From: Nonomuraea montanisoli
GTDB taxonomy: Bacteria > Actinomycetota > Actinomycetes > Streptosporangiales > Streptosporangiaceae
NCBI RefSeq assembly: GCF_013363975.1
Contig: NZ_JABWGN010000026.1
Span: forward strand, 19,615 to 83,614
Direction of reading: 5' to 3'
Length of the DNA stretch: 64,000 nucleotides
The notes under the pieces are model-generated. The model had not been told where the DNA came from and searched no databases. It saw nothing but the letters and a program-made list of their open reading frames with translations. Numbering within the stretch: position 1 is the first letter of the stretch; the number at the start of each line of letters is the position of its first letter. Both the position numbers and the translations under genes were made by a program. Positions 34,015-42,756 of the stretch are shown here, piece after piece.

Positions 34015-34650
34015 ATGAGCCGCGCTGATCAACCCCTCCACGGGGACCAACCCGTCACGAACCGCCGCGAACGAGCCCGCCTGCGCCGCGAGGAGATCAT
34101 CCTCATCGCCTCCGAGCTGTTCGCCGAGCGCGGCTACCGGGGCACCGCGCTGGCCGACGTGGCCGCGCGGGCGGGGATCACCGAGCCCGGCCTGCTGCAC
34201 CACTTCGGCAACAAGGCGGGGCTGCTGCTGGCGGTGATCGAGCGGCGTGACCTCGACAGCGAGGCGTTCGCCATGGAGCTGCTCGGCATGGAGCCGGCCG
34301 ACCGGCTGCGGGCGCTGCCGGAGTTCGCCCGGCGCAACAGGGAGCGGGCGGGCCTGGCCAAGCTGTTCACGGTGCTGGTGGCCGAGAGCCTGGAGCCGGA
34401 CGCGCCGGGCCACGACCACTTCGTCGCCCGCTACCGCGCGCTGCGCGCCATCGTCGCCGACACCATCCGCTCGGCGCAGGAGGAGGGGCTCACGCGGGCC
34501 GGGCTGGACCCGGAGACCAAGGCGGCCGAGATCATCGCCACGCTCGACGGGCTGCAGACCCAATGGCTGCTGGACCCGGAGGCGGTGGACATCGTCGCCG
34601 CCGTCGAGTCCTACGCCCGCACCCTGGAACGCGACCTCACCGGGACCTGA
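34015..34650 (+). CDS. TetR/AcrR-family transcriptional regulator
   Basis: A 211-residue repressor. The N-terminal HTH is complete: EEIILIASELFAERGYRGTALADVAARAGITEPGLLHHFGNKAGLL. The C-terminal ligand-binding domain is all-helical. ATG 34015 sits seven bases after TAGGTT (34002-34007), consistent with a leaderless mRNA whose promoter overlaps the dyad operator. It probably represses itself and the divergent lipase gene. Its 3' end overlaps the convergent exporter gene by 14 bases. Confidence 0.88.
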   Translation: MSRADQPLHGDQPVTNRRERARLRREEIILIASELFAERGYRGTALADVAARAGITEPGLLHHFGNKAGLLLAVIERRDLDSEAFAMELLGMEPADRLRALPEFARRNRERAGLAKLFTVLVAESLEPDAPGHDHFVARYRALRAIVADTIRSAQEEGLTRAGLDPETKAAEIIATLDGLQTQWLLDPEAVDIVAAVESYARTLERDLTGT

Positions 34651-35554
34651 CCGGCGAGGCGACCGGCTCCCGCGGGGCACGGGCCGCCGGGCGGCGCGAC
34701 ACGGCGACCCCGGCCAGGCACAGCGCCCCGCCCAGCAGGGTGACCAGCCCGGGCACCTCACCCAGCAGCGCCCACGACATGGCCACCACCAGCACCGGCA
34801 CCGCGTAGGTGGTGGCGCCCATCTTCCCGGCCGTGGTCCGCGCCAGGGCGAACGCCCAGGTGGTGAACGCCAGCGCGGTCGGGAACACCCCCAGGTAGAC
34901 CATGTTGAGCGTGGCGGACAGCGGGGCGCGGGCCGCCTCGCTCACCAGCACGCCGGCGAAGGGCAGGCAGGCCACGGTTCCGACCAGGCATCCGTAGAAG
35001 GTGACCTGCAACGCGCCGGCGTGGCGCAGCGCGGGCTTCTGCGCCACGACGCCTCCGGCGTACGACATGGCGGCCAGCAGGCACAGCAGCACGCCGACCA
35101 CGGAGGCGTGCCCGCCGCCGGACACCGAGGCCCCGACGACCACCGCGCCCGCGAACGACACGCCCATGCCGGCCAGCAGGGGCCGGGGCAGCCCCTCGCC
35201 CAGCAGCCGCGAGCTCAGCAGGGCGATGAGGATCGGGCCGATGTTGACGACCATGGCCGCGGTCCCGGCGTCCACCTCTCGCTCGCCCCAGTTCAGGACC
35301 ACCATGTACACGCCGAACCACAGCACGCCCGAGGTGGCGATCCCCGGCCACGCGGCCCGCGGCGGCCATCCCACCCGCCGGACCAGGGCGATGGCGCCCA
35401 GCACGAGCGTCCCCGCGAGCAGCCGCCCGAGGGCCAGCGCGCCCGGGGAGTAGGCCGCGCCGGCGCTGCGGATGGACACGAAGGCCGAGGCCCACAGGAC
35501 GACGGTGACACCGGCCGCCGCCAGGGCGGGCCACTCGCTCTTTCGGAACACCAT
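34637..35554 (-). CDS. EamA/DMT-family exporter
   Basis: A 305-residue membrane protein of ten helices in two EamA repeats (WPALAAAGVTVVLWASAF and later SVVGVLLCLLAAMSYAGG). The C-terminal tail is basic. ATG 35554 is preceded six bases upstream by TACCGT, so the mRNA may be leaderless; an upstream in-frame start (35575) is less likely. Such carriers export amino acids or other metabolites. Convergent overlap with tetR is 14 bp. Confidence 0.82.
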   Translation of the reverse strand: MVFRKSEWPALAAAGVTVVLWASAFVSIRSAGAAYSPGALALGRLLAGTLVLGAIALVRRVGWPPRAAWPGIATSGVLWFGVYMVVLNWGEREVDAGTAAMVVNIGPILIALLSSRLLGEGLPRPLLAGMGVSFAGAVVVGASVSGGGHASVVGVLLCLLAAMSYAGGVVAQKPALRHAGALQVTFYGCLVGTVACLPFAGVLVSEAARAPLSATLNMVYLGVFPTALAFTTWAFALARTTAGKMGATTYAVPVLVVAMSWALLGEVPGLVTLLGGALCLAGVAVSRRPAARAPREPVASPVRSR

Positions 35555-35621
35555 GGCCCCACGGTATGGGGACAATCCTTCGCCGTTGACCGAAATGTCC
35601 CCACCGTGCGGGGGCGGCGCC

Positions 35622-37541
35622 TCAGCCGACGTGGACGTGCGGCCGGCGTTCCAGGTCGCGCTCGGCCTGGCGCAGCACCTCCCGCGTGAGGGCCGGCACG
35701 TCGCCGCCGCCGAAGACCAGGTAACGCAGCATGGCCACGACCGGGTTGCCCTCGGTCCAGTGGAAGTAGATGTGCGGGGCCCCGCCCGTGCGATCGCGCA
35801 GGTAGAGCAGGATCGCGGCGAGCGTGTTGGGCACCGCCGAGCTCTCGACCGTGAGGATCTTGTGGCCGTAGCGCTCCTCGCCCCTGACGTCCAGCTCCGT
35901 CTCGAACTCCGACGCGTCCGGCACGGTCACCTCGACGAACATGACCGGCTCCGAGCTGCGCAGCCGGTGGTTGAGCCACGTCTCGCGCACCTTGGCGTTG
36001 TACTCGTCCTGGTCACGCCGGTGCGGCTCGTTGGCGATCAGGTGGACCTCCCCGCACGCCTCGTTCACGAACTCCTCGGCCAGCGGGTCGAGCCGCACGT
36101 CGGTGACGCGCAGCTCGGTCGATCGGGTGGCCCGCGACAGCAGTGAGGTGAGGATGATGGCCGCGATGAAGAAGGAAGCGATCTTCACGCCCTCGGGCCG
36201 CTCGATGACGTTGTCCACCAGCGTGTACGCCAGCACCAGGGAGATGACGGCGAAGCCGGCGCTCGCCCCGTGCTGCCGCCTGCGCCGGGCCGACAGCGTC
36301 ACCGCGACCGCCGCCGACAGCATGAGCACCAGCACGCCGGTCGCGTACGCGCCGCCCTGGGCGTCCACGTTCGCGTCGAAGATGACCGTGATGGCGAACC
36401 CGATCGCCGAGAAGACCAGCACCAGGGGCCGCACCGCGCCGGTCCACTCGGGCGCCATCCCGTAGCGGGGCAGGTAGCGGGGCACGAGGTTGATCAGGCC
36501 GGCCATGGCCGAGGCCCCGGCGAACCAGAGGATCGCGATCGTGGAGACGTCGTAGACGGTGCCGAACCAGTCGCCGAGGTAGCCGTGCGCGAGGTAGGCC
36601 AGCGCCCTTCCGTTGGCCTTGCCGCCCTGCTCGAACTCGTGGTGCGGGATGAGCACGGTCGTCACGAAGCTGGAGAGGATCAGGAAGACGCTCATGATGA
36701 GGGCGGCGGTGGTGAGCAGCCGCCGGGCGCCCCCGATCCGCTTCTTGATGTCGCCCTCGATCACCGGCATCACGGCCACGCCCGTCTCGAACCCGGACAT
36801 GCCGAGCGCCAGCTTGGGCATCACGATCAGCGAGAGCCCGATCATGGCCAGCGGACTGCTGTATCCCGTGCTGAGCGCGTCCCGCCAGTCCACCACCACC
36901 TGCGGCTCCTCCAGCACGTGCAGGAGCGCGGTCGCCACCACCACCGCGTTCAGCGCCAGGTAGACGAAGACCAGCACCACCGCGATGCCGATGGCCTCGC
37001 TGAAGCCCATGAGGAACACCCCGCCGAGCAGGGCGAGCAGCAGCAGCGTGACCGGGACCGCCTGCCCCTGGAGCGCGTCGGGGACGAGCGGGTTCTCCAG
37101 GATGTGCGCCGTCGCGTCCGCCGCCGACAGCGTCATCGTGATCACGAAGTCGGTGGCGGCGAACCCGAGCAGGGCCAGCACGAAGATCTTGCCCCACCAC
37201 TGCGGGGCGAGCTTCTCCAGCATGGCGATCGAGCCCTGGCCGTACGGGCTCTCGGCCGCCACCCTGCGGTACACCGGCAGCGCGCCCAGCAGGGTGAGCC
37301 CCACCAGGAACAGCGTGGCCAGCGGCGACAGGAAGCCGGCCGCCAGCGCGGCGATGCCCGGCTGGTAGCCCAGCGTGGAGAAGTAGTCCACCCCGGTCAG
37401 GCACATCACCCGCCACCACGAGTGCTTGACGTGGGGACCGTGCTCGATCTGCCTGCGGTCGGTCTGCAGACCCTCAAGGAGCCACGAACGCAGCGTTCCC
37501 TCGGTAGCGACTGGCCGTTTCGCCAGCACCATTTCGGACAC
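35622..37541 (-). CDS. APC-superfamily permease with C-terminal cytosolic domain, possible K+ transporter
   Basis: A 639-residue membrane protein with about 12 helices (GVDYFSTLGYQPGIAALAAG near the start is the conserved first-helix segment) and a 150-residue soluble C-terminal domain (from about residue 490, with ELRVTDVRLDPL). Size and architecture fit KUP/KimA-type potassium importers as well as amino-acid permeases. The upstream neighbour in the same direction is an orphan kdpE, which supports a potassium role. No c-di-AMP riboswitch pattern was recognised in the 116-bp leader. Annotation as K+ transporter is inference. Confidence 0.7.
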   Translation of the reverse strand: MSEMVLAKRPVATEGTLRSWLLEGLQTDRRQIEHGPHVKHSWWRVMCLTGVDYFSTLGYQPGIAALAAGFLSPLATLFLVGLTLLGALPVYRRVAAESPYGQGSIAMLEKLAPQWWGKIFVLALLGFAATDFVITMTLSAADATAHILENPLVPDALQGQAVPVTLLLLALLGGVFLMGFSEAIGIAVVLVFVYLALNAVVVATALLHVLEEPQVVVDWRDALSTGYSSPLAMIGLSLIVMPKLALGMSGFETGVAVMPVIEGDIKKRIGGARRLLTTAALIMSVFLILSSFVTTVLIPHHEFEQGGKANGRALAYLAHGYLGDWFGTVYDVSTIAILWFAGASAMAGLINLVPRYLPRYGMAPEWTGAVRPLVLVFSAIGFAITVIFDANVDAQGGAYATGVLVLMLSAAVAVTLSARRRRQHGASAGFAVISLVLAYTLVDNVIERPEGVKIASFFIAAIILTSLLSRATRSTELRVTDVRLDPLAEEFVNEACGEVHLIANEPHRRDQDEYNAKVRETWLNHRLRSSEPVMFVEVTVPDASEFETELDVRGEERYGHKILTVESSAVPNTLAAILLYLRDRTGGAPHIYFHWTEGNPVVAMLRYLVFGGGDVPALTREVLRQAERDLERRPHVHVG

Positions 37542-37657
37542 CCTTCACGAAACACGCCTAAAGCCGAAAGCACACTACCCAGCCCGGAAGGGCAAATGGC
37601 CAGGTGAGGGCGTCAAGAATGCGTATGAATGCATATATTTCGGCAGCCGAGGCGGCG

Positions 37658-38326
37658 TCACGGCTTGAAGCGATATCCCATGCCCGACTCCGTGATCAGA
37701 TGGGCCGGATGGGCCGGGTCCCGTTCGAGTTTCTTGCGCAACTGGGCCATGTACTGGCGCAGGTAGTGCGTCTCCTTGACGTGACTGCTCCCCCACACCT
37801 CCGACAGCAGATGGCGCTGGCTGACGAGCTTGCCCGGATTGCGGAGCAGGATCTCGAGGATGCCCCACTCGGTCGGGGTCAGCCGCACGTCCCCGGAGAT
37901 CGTCTTGGCGGTCAGGTCCACCGTGTGGTCACCGATCTGGATCTTGGCCAGCTCCTCCTCGTGCAGGCCCGCCCGGCGGGTCACCGCGCGGATGCGGGCG
38001 AGGAGCTCCTCGATGTTGAACGGCTTGGTCACGTAGTCGTCCGCGCCGGCGTCCAGCGCCTCGATCTTGTCCTGGTGCGCGTACCGGCCGGTCAGCACGA
38101 TGATCGGGACGGAGGTCCAGCCGCGCAGCCCGTGGATGACGTCCAGGCCGTCCAGGTCGGGCAGCCCGAGGTCGAGCAGGACCAGGTCGGGGTGGAACTC
38201 CGCGGCCTGGCGCAGCGCCGCCCCGCCGTCGGGGGCCGTCGCGACCTCGTAGTGGCGGGCCACGAGGTTGATCCGCAGCGCCCTGAGGAGCTGGGGCTCG
38301 TCGTCGACGACGAGGACGCGGGTCAC
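37658..38326 (-). CDS. kdpE: OmpR-family response regulator, KdpE-like
   Basis: A 222-residue response regulator. Receiver domain VLVVDDEPQLLRAL with phospho-acceptor Asp in LVLLDLGLPDLDGLD and Lys in VTKPFNIEELLARI; DNA-binding winged helix with LTPTEWGILEILLRNPGKLVSQRHLL and KLERDPAHPAHLITESGMGYRF. This is the KdpE subfamily of the K+-limitation system. The start is GTG at 38326. It overlaps by four bases the stop of a kdpD-like fragment, so the usual kdpDE gene order remains but the sensor is gone. Confidence 0.9.
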   Translation of the reverse strand: MTRVLVVDDEPQLLRALRINLVARHYEVATAPDGGAALRQAAEFHPDLVLLDLGLPDLDGLDVIHGLRGWTSVPIIVLTGRYAHQDKIEALDAGADDYVTKPFNIEELLARIRAVTRRAGLHEEELAKIQIGDHTVDLTAKTISGDVRLTPTEWGILEILLRNPGKLVSQRHLLSEVWGSSHVKETHYLRQYMAQLRKKLERDPAHPAHLITESGMGYRFKP

Positions 38327-38478
38327 GGCGCCACCGCCCGGGACGAGACGGGCAATGCGAGGATCATGGTGAGACCTCCCCCTGGTGTCCCGCCGTTCCA
38401 GCTCGCGCTGATCAGCGCCTTCCGGTCGCCTGGACTGTAGCGCACCGCGTTCGGCAGCAGGTCGATGAGCTTGATGCC
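38323..38478 (-). pseudogene. Relic of sensor kinase kdpD (C-terminal scraps)
   Basis: Read on the minus strand in one open frame ending in TGA at 38323: LIDLLPNAVRYSPGD, then WNGGTPGGGLTMILALPV and SSRAVAP. The first matches the N-box of KdpD-type HATPase domains (NLLxNAxRYSP), the second the usual C-terminal end (TPGGGLTMxLxLP). The 80-90 residues that normally lie between, including the D-box and G-boxes, are absent, and nothing of the sensor domains remains. The end still overlaps kdpE by four bases. The gene looks destroyed by deletion. Confidence 0.75.
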
Positions 38479-38545
38479 GGCGGGTTGACGGCCGCCGCCC
38501 CCTGGGTCAAGATCACGTCAACTGACGCGCCCACCGGGGAGCCGC

Positions 38546-39838
38546 ATGGCCGAGCACTGGACGGCGACCGCTCTGACCTGGTTCGTGAGGATGGCCGCCG
38601 CCGTGGCCCTGGCCTCGTCCGCGACGGCACCCGCCCACGCGGACACGCATCCCGCGCCGCTCAAGGCGTTGAGCCTGACGGGGCTCAACCTGACCACCGG
38701 TTCCGACCCCTACACGACGCCGCCGTCGGCCGAGTACGAGCAGGTGGGGATCGCCGGGGCGCTCACCGGGACCGACCGCACCGCCCTGCCGGGCAGCGAG
38801 GACGCCGGCTGCGCGGCCCGGGCGTCCTATCTGCCGCGGCTGCCGGTCCGTACGTGGTTCTGCTGGAACCCCGGCGCCCAGGGCGACAAGCAGGACCTCC
38901 CCCACTCCCCCTGGGTGCCGCAGGGGCTGGCCACCTCCGGCGAGGCGCAGCTCGGCGGCATCCCGATCGGCGGCGACCACAGGACGCTCATCGCGAGCTG
39001 GGCGTGGCTGAACTCGCCCGACCTCGACGCGCCCGACTACCGCACCAACTCCGTCATCCTGTCGGTCGTCGACCTCGACGAGCGCCGCTACCGCGACGTC
39101 CTGCCGGTGTGGGTGGACGGGCAGGGCAGGCTGCGCCGCGTCTACGGCCACGGGGGCGGTCTGGCGTGGTACGGCCCCTACCTGTTCATGACCTCCAGCT
39201 CCAACTGGAACGGCTACGCGGGCCCCGACTCCACGCGGCACACCATCCGGGTGTTCGACACCCGCAAGATCTACCGCAAGCGGGACGGAAGCGGCGGCGA
39301 CTACAGGTACGTCATCCCGGAGGTGCGGCACTACATCACGCCGATCCTCTTCGACTACGTCTCCCTGGACCGCCGCAGCTCCGGCGGCGCGACCCTGGTC
39401 GCGGGCACGTACAAGCGCTCCGGCGGCACCTCCGCCTCCCTGGCGGGCACCAAGCTGGTCCGCTACCGCTTCCAGCCGCCCCCGGACGGCGACTACCGGC
39501 TCGCCGCCGCGCCCGCCCAGGCGTGGGTGTCCACCGTCCCGGCCGACCCGGCCGACGCGATCAGCGACGTGCAGGGCGTCCAGGCCGACGGCGACCGCCT
39601 GTACCTCGACATGTCGGCCGGCTCCCACCCCGGCCCGGATCCCGGCAGGCGGTTCGCCACCGTGGACGTCGACGGCGCCGCCTCCACCTGGACGATCAAC
39701 GCCCACACGCGGTGGGCGTACCGGCCGGAGGACCTGTCGCTCTGGTACGGCACCGGCGAGCTGTGGGGGCTCACCGAGGGCGAGGAGGAGCGGGTCGTCT
39801 TCTCCGTCGGCGTGGCCGACCTCCCGGCACCCGCGTGA
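38546..39838 (+). CDS. Secreted protein of unknown function (430 aa)
   Basis: An exported protein: signal peptide ALTWFVRMAAAVALASS with cleavage after AHA, then about 395 residues rich in Trp, Tyr and Asp. Segments such as SVVDLDERRYRDVLPVW, IRVFDTRKIYRK and VQADGDRLYLDMS recur at blade-like spacing and suggest a beta-propeller. No catalytic motif is recognised. The ATG at 38546 is 68 bp after the kdpD relic. It seems monocistronic. Confidence 0.75.
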   Translation: MAEHWTATALTWFVRMAAAVALASSATAPAHADTHPAPLKALSLTGLNLTTGSDPYTTPPSAEYEQVGIAGALTGTDRTALPGSEDAGCAARASYLPRLPVRTWFCWNPGAQGDKQDLPHSPWVPQGLATSGEAQLGGIPIGGDHRTLIASWAWLNSPDLDAPDYRTNSVILSVVDLDERRYRDVLPVWVDGQGRLRRVYGHGGGLAWYGPYLFMTSSSNWNGYAGPDSTRHTIRVFDTRKIYRKRDGSGGDYRYVIPEVRHYITPILFDYVSLDRRSSGGATLVAGTYKRSGGTSASLAGTKLVRYRFQPPPDGDYRLAAAPAQAWVSTVPADPADAISDVQGVQADGDRLYLDMSAGSHPGPDPGRRFATVDVDGAASTWTINAHTRWAYRPEDLSLWYGTGELWGLTEGEEERVVFSVGVADLPAPA

Positions 39839-39973
39839 AGCGGGCTCCGGCAGGGTCGATCCACCGCCAAGAAGCATCCAACGTCGAGGACGACGCGTGC
39901 GGCGCTGCGTGCCATCGGGTATCCCGCTGCACGAGAAAGGCATGACCCGAAAGATCACCGAAAGCGAGCGCAC

Positions 39974-40525
39974 ATGGCCGACAACCCGCTGATCGTCGTC
40001 CCGGCCCCCACCGAGACACCGGGAGGCGCCGGCATCACCTGGTGCACGCTCTCCCCCGACGGATCCGCGCTCGCGCTCGCCGCCTACGAGGCGAGCGGTG
40101 TACAGGACTCCTCGGCCGACGTGCAGGCCGACCCCAAGACCATCCAGCTCGCCATCTCAGGCTCCCAGCAGACCACTCTCAAGGTCACCATCGACGGCCA
40201 GAGCGCGGACGACCTCTTCCTGCAGATCTTCGAGAACGGCCAGGACCGCGGCAACGTGAACGCCGGCGGCTGCTGGAACCCGTGCGGCTACAGCTCCCTC
40301 GCCCAGTCCTGGAGCCCGCTGAGCGACCCGCTCTTCAGCGCGGCGTACGCGGTCAAGAGCCAGGCGTCGGACGGCTGGAACGGAGCGGCCTGCGACGCGT
40401 TCGCCGCCGGAATCGTCCTGGGCCTGGTCGCGGCGAGCTTCAAGGAGGGCTGGCAGGTGTACGACGCCTACGAGCGGATCCGGTCCATCGCCTGGACGTT
40501 CGTCACCATCGGATGCGGCTCGTAG
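39974..40525 (+). CDS. Uncharacterised protein with four to five Cys (183 aa)
   Basis: A 183-residue protein without a signal peptide. N-terminal half is beta-type (TIQLAISGSQQTTLKVTIDG), the C-terminal half more helical. The cysteines (TWCTL, GGCWNPCGY, AACDAF and the C-terminal GCGS) suggest metal binding or disulfides. Ten bases later the YceI gene begins, so the two are probably cotranscribed. No family recognised. Confidence 0.6.
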   Translation: MADNPLIVVPAPTETPGGAGITWCTLSPDGSALALAAYEASGVQDSSADVQADPKTIQLAISGSQQTTLKVTIDGQSADDLFLQIFENGQDRGNVNAGGCWNPCGYSSLAQSWSPLSDPLFSAAYAVKSQASDGWNGAACDAFAAGIVLGLVAASFKEGWQVYDAYERIRSIAWTFVTIGCGS

Positions 40526-40534
40526 GGCGGCGGA

Positions 40535-41089
40535 ATGAGCATCACCGCCGGCGGCTACACGCTGGGACCCGAGTCCGGCCTGCTCGTGGTCACGACGACG
40601 CGTGCCGGGTTCGGCGCCAAGGCCGGCCATGATCTCACCATCGCGGTCACCCGCTGGCGGGGCGACGCCACGATCGACCCCGCCGACCCGGCCGGCTCCG
40701 CGGTGAGCGTGGAGGTCGACGCGGAGTCGTTCGAGGTCTGCGAGGGGACCGGCGGCGTCAAGCCGCTCACGGCCTCCGACCGCGCGGAGATCGAGAAGAA
40801 CATCCGGGAGAAGGTCCTGCACAGCGCGCGCAACCCGGTGATCACGTTCCGGTCGTCGCGAGTCGAGGGGACGGCGGAGTCGTTCCGCGTCGAGGGCGAC
40901 CTCACGATGGCCGGCGCCACCCGGCCCGTCGTGGTCGAGGGCTCCGTGGCCGGGGGCCGGGTGACGGGCTCGGCGGTCATCATGCAGTCACGATGGGGGA
41001 TCCGGCCGTACTCGGCGTTCCTCGGCGCGCTCAAGGTGGGCGACGAGGTCGGGGTACGGTTCGACGTCGGGCTCGTACCGGCGCGATAG
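40535..41089 (+). CDS. YceI-family protein, cytoplasmic type
   Basis: A 184-residue lipocalin-like beta-barrel protein. Typical elements: N-terminal GYTLGPESGLLVVTTTR, AGFGAKAGHDLTI, ITFRSSRVEG and RWGIRPYSAFLGALKVGDEVGV. Family members bind isoprenoid or amide lipids. There is no signal peptide. It follows the unknown 183-residue gene; the region ends in a terminator hairpin. Confidence 0.85.
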   Translation: MSITAGGYTLGPESGLLVVTTTRAGFGAKAGHDLTIAVTRWRGDATIDPADPAGSAVSVEVDAESFEVCEGTGGVKPLTASDRAEIEKNIREKVLHSARNPVITFRSSRVEGTAESFRVEGDLTMAGATRPVVVEGSVAGGRVTGSAVIMQSRWGIRPYSAFLGALKVGDEVGVRFDVGLVPAR

Positions 41090-41095
41090 GTCCCT

Positions 41096-41122
41096 CCCAG
41101 CCGCCCTCGGCGAGCGGCTGGG
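41096..41122. terminator. Bidirectional terminator after yceI-like gene
   Basis: A 9-bp stem CCCAGCCGC/GCGGCTGGG (41096-41104 and 41114-41122), between two convergent stops. Confidence 0.65.
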
Positions 41123-41134
41123 ATCAGGGTGCGG

Positions 41135-42151
41135 TCAGGCCTTGCCGTTGGCGGCGCACCAGGCGGACCACGTGGTGGCCCCCTTGCCGAGCTGCTTGTT
41201 GTAGAAGGAGGTCCAGGAGTTCTCGCTCGGGCCGGGCGCGGTGGGGGCGGCCTTGTAGAGCGGGTAGGCGGCCTCGACCTCCGCGCGCAGCCACGGCTCG
41301 ATCTCGCTGTAGGACTGCAGCGACCAGCTCCGCGCGTGGTAGGTGAGCTGCCCGCGGACGTCGGTCTCCGGCAGGCACATGAACGGCGCCCACGGGCTCG
41401 TCCTCGCCCAACTGATCTTGGTCTTCATCGCCCCCTTGGGGACGGTGCCCGCGACCGTGCGGGTGGCGACCTCGCGCTCGTCGACGTAGAAGTCGAACAT
41501 CTCCTGAGCCGCGTAGACGCCGTTCACCAGGCCGAACGACTCGCCCAGCGCGGTCTTGAGGTCCGTGCGCACCGGGATGTCGCTGGTCCACTCGGTCTCG
41601 TCGTGCATCTGCCGCAGGGGCGGGCCGACGTAGGAGGAGGTGACGTTGAACGGGCCGAAGTTCACCGCGTCGTTGTTGATCGGGACGACGGGGTACGTCT
41701 TGAGGTCGATCGGGTTCTTCCACTCCCGCAGGACCTTCGTCGGGTCGGCGGGGTCGGTGTAGAAGACGATCTCACGGGAGAGCTGGTAGAGCTGCGTGGT
41801 GCCGGGCACCCGGTACAACCGCCGGATGTTGTAGCCCTCGATGTTGAACAATTTCTGGCCGTGACGCAGGCTCGGGTCGTACGCGTTGCCCTCGATGTTG
41901 GCGTAGACGGAGCCCGAGATCCGGAACACCATGTCCCGCCCGTCCGGACGCCCGTTGGTCTGCAAGGACAGCAGAGCGCTCTTGTCCGTGACCGTCTTGT
42001 ACACCGGACCCGGGGCTGTCGGATCATCCAACTCGTCGCCCGCCGCCGCGCCGGGAACGGCGACACCCACCGCCAACGCGGTGAGGGCTGCGGACACGAT
42101 CAAACCACGACGCTTGAACAAGGGTGCTCCATGCGCTGCAGAGGGTGACAT
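41135..42151 (-). CDS. Exported DUF1838-like protein
   Basis: A 338-residue product whose N-terminus (RRGLIVSAALTALAVGVAVPG then AAAGDE) is a signal peptide. The body shows the DUF1838 order: DGRDMVFRISGSVY, LFNIEGYNIRRL, FYTDPADPTKVLREWKNP, then VNFGPFNV. The biochemical role of this family is unknown. Two start ATGs (42151 and 42166) are possible and neither has a good Shine-Dalgarno. Convergent with the yceI-like gene. Confidence 0.7.
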   Translation of the reverse strand: MSPSAAHGAPLFKRRGLIVSAALTALAVGVAVPGAAAGDELDDPTAPGPVYKTVTDKSALLSLQTNGRPDGRDMVFRISGSVYANIEGNAYDPSLRHGQKLFNIEGYNIRRLYRVPGTTQLYQLSREIVFYTDPADPTKVLREWKNPIDLKTYPVVPINNDAVNFGPFNVTSSYVGPPLRQMHDETEWTSDIPVRTDLKTALGESFGLVNGVYAAQEMFDFYVDEREVATRTVAGTVPKGAMKTKISWARTSPWAPFMCLPETDVRGQLTYHARSWSLQSYSEIEPWLRAEVEAAYPLYKAAPTAPGPSENSWTSFYNKQLGKGATTWSAWCAANGKA

Positions 42152-42280
42152 AACCAGCGAGATCATGTCAGTTGCCGCGTCTCACCCTCAACCATCACTT
42201 TCGTGATCATTCGGAGCTTCCCGGCAGGGAGCAACCTTGCCACAATTCCGCGACAGAACGCGCAGGCATGGGAGGCCGGG

Positions 42281-42724
42281 GTGTCGAACAGGGTGCTGAG
42301 CCACCACTTCCGCGTAGGCGTCGCACCGGAGAAGGTGTTCGAGCACCTCACGACTCCGGAGAGCTACATCGGCCTGTCCCCGCTCGTGATCGCCGTCCGT
42401 GACGTGGACCGTTCGGAGGCCGGAGTGATCCGGTACACGGCCGTCGAGCGGTTCCGCTTCCTCCGGTTCCTCACCTACGACAATCCGATCGACGTGGCAC
42501 TCCACACCGACGGCCTGTCCGTGTACGGCGAGGTGCGAAGCCCCGGACGCGTCCGCATGGCCTACCGCTTCGACCTCGCGCCGGACGGCGCCGGCACGCG
42601 GGTGAGCGACCGGCTCGACCTGACGGCGCCGTGGCTCGTGGCCGGGTTCGCCGCCGGCCAGGCGCGCAAGGTCCAGCTCGCCCGTGCCCGGATCCTGGCG
42701 CGACGGTTGTCCCGGAACCCATGA
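42281..42724 (+). CDS. SRPBCC-superfamily protein
   Basis: A 147-residue START/Bet v1-like protein. GTG 42281 has GGGAGG just upstream and gives the usual beta-start VSNRVLSHHFRVGVAPEKVFEHLTTPESYIGL. The antiparallel sheet and C-terminal helix follow. Family members bind hydrophobic ligands. The stop codon falls inside a 20-bp tandem duplication. Confidence 0.8.
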   Translation: MSNRVLSHHFRVGVAPEKVFEHLTTPESYIGLSPLVIAVRDVDRSEAGVIRYTAVERFRFLRFLTYDNPIDVALHTDGLSVYGEVRSPGRVRMAYRFDLAPDGAGTRVSDRLDLTAPWLVAGFAAGQARKVQLARARILARRLSRNP

Positions 42725-42748
42725 GGATGTCCCGGAACCCCTGAGGAC
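42709..42748. repeat. 20-bp tandem duplication across a stop codon
   Basis: Two units starting GTCCCGGAACCC at 42709 and 42729. The first contains the TGA (42722-42724) of the SRPBCC gene. Confidence 0.85.
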
Positions 42749-42756
42749 ACAGCGGA

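Noticed and set aside
37542..37657. c-di-AMP riboswitch upstream of the APC permease
   Set aside because: The 116-bp gap is short and no conserved core elements could be recognised.
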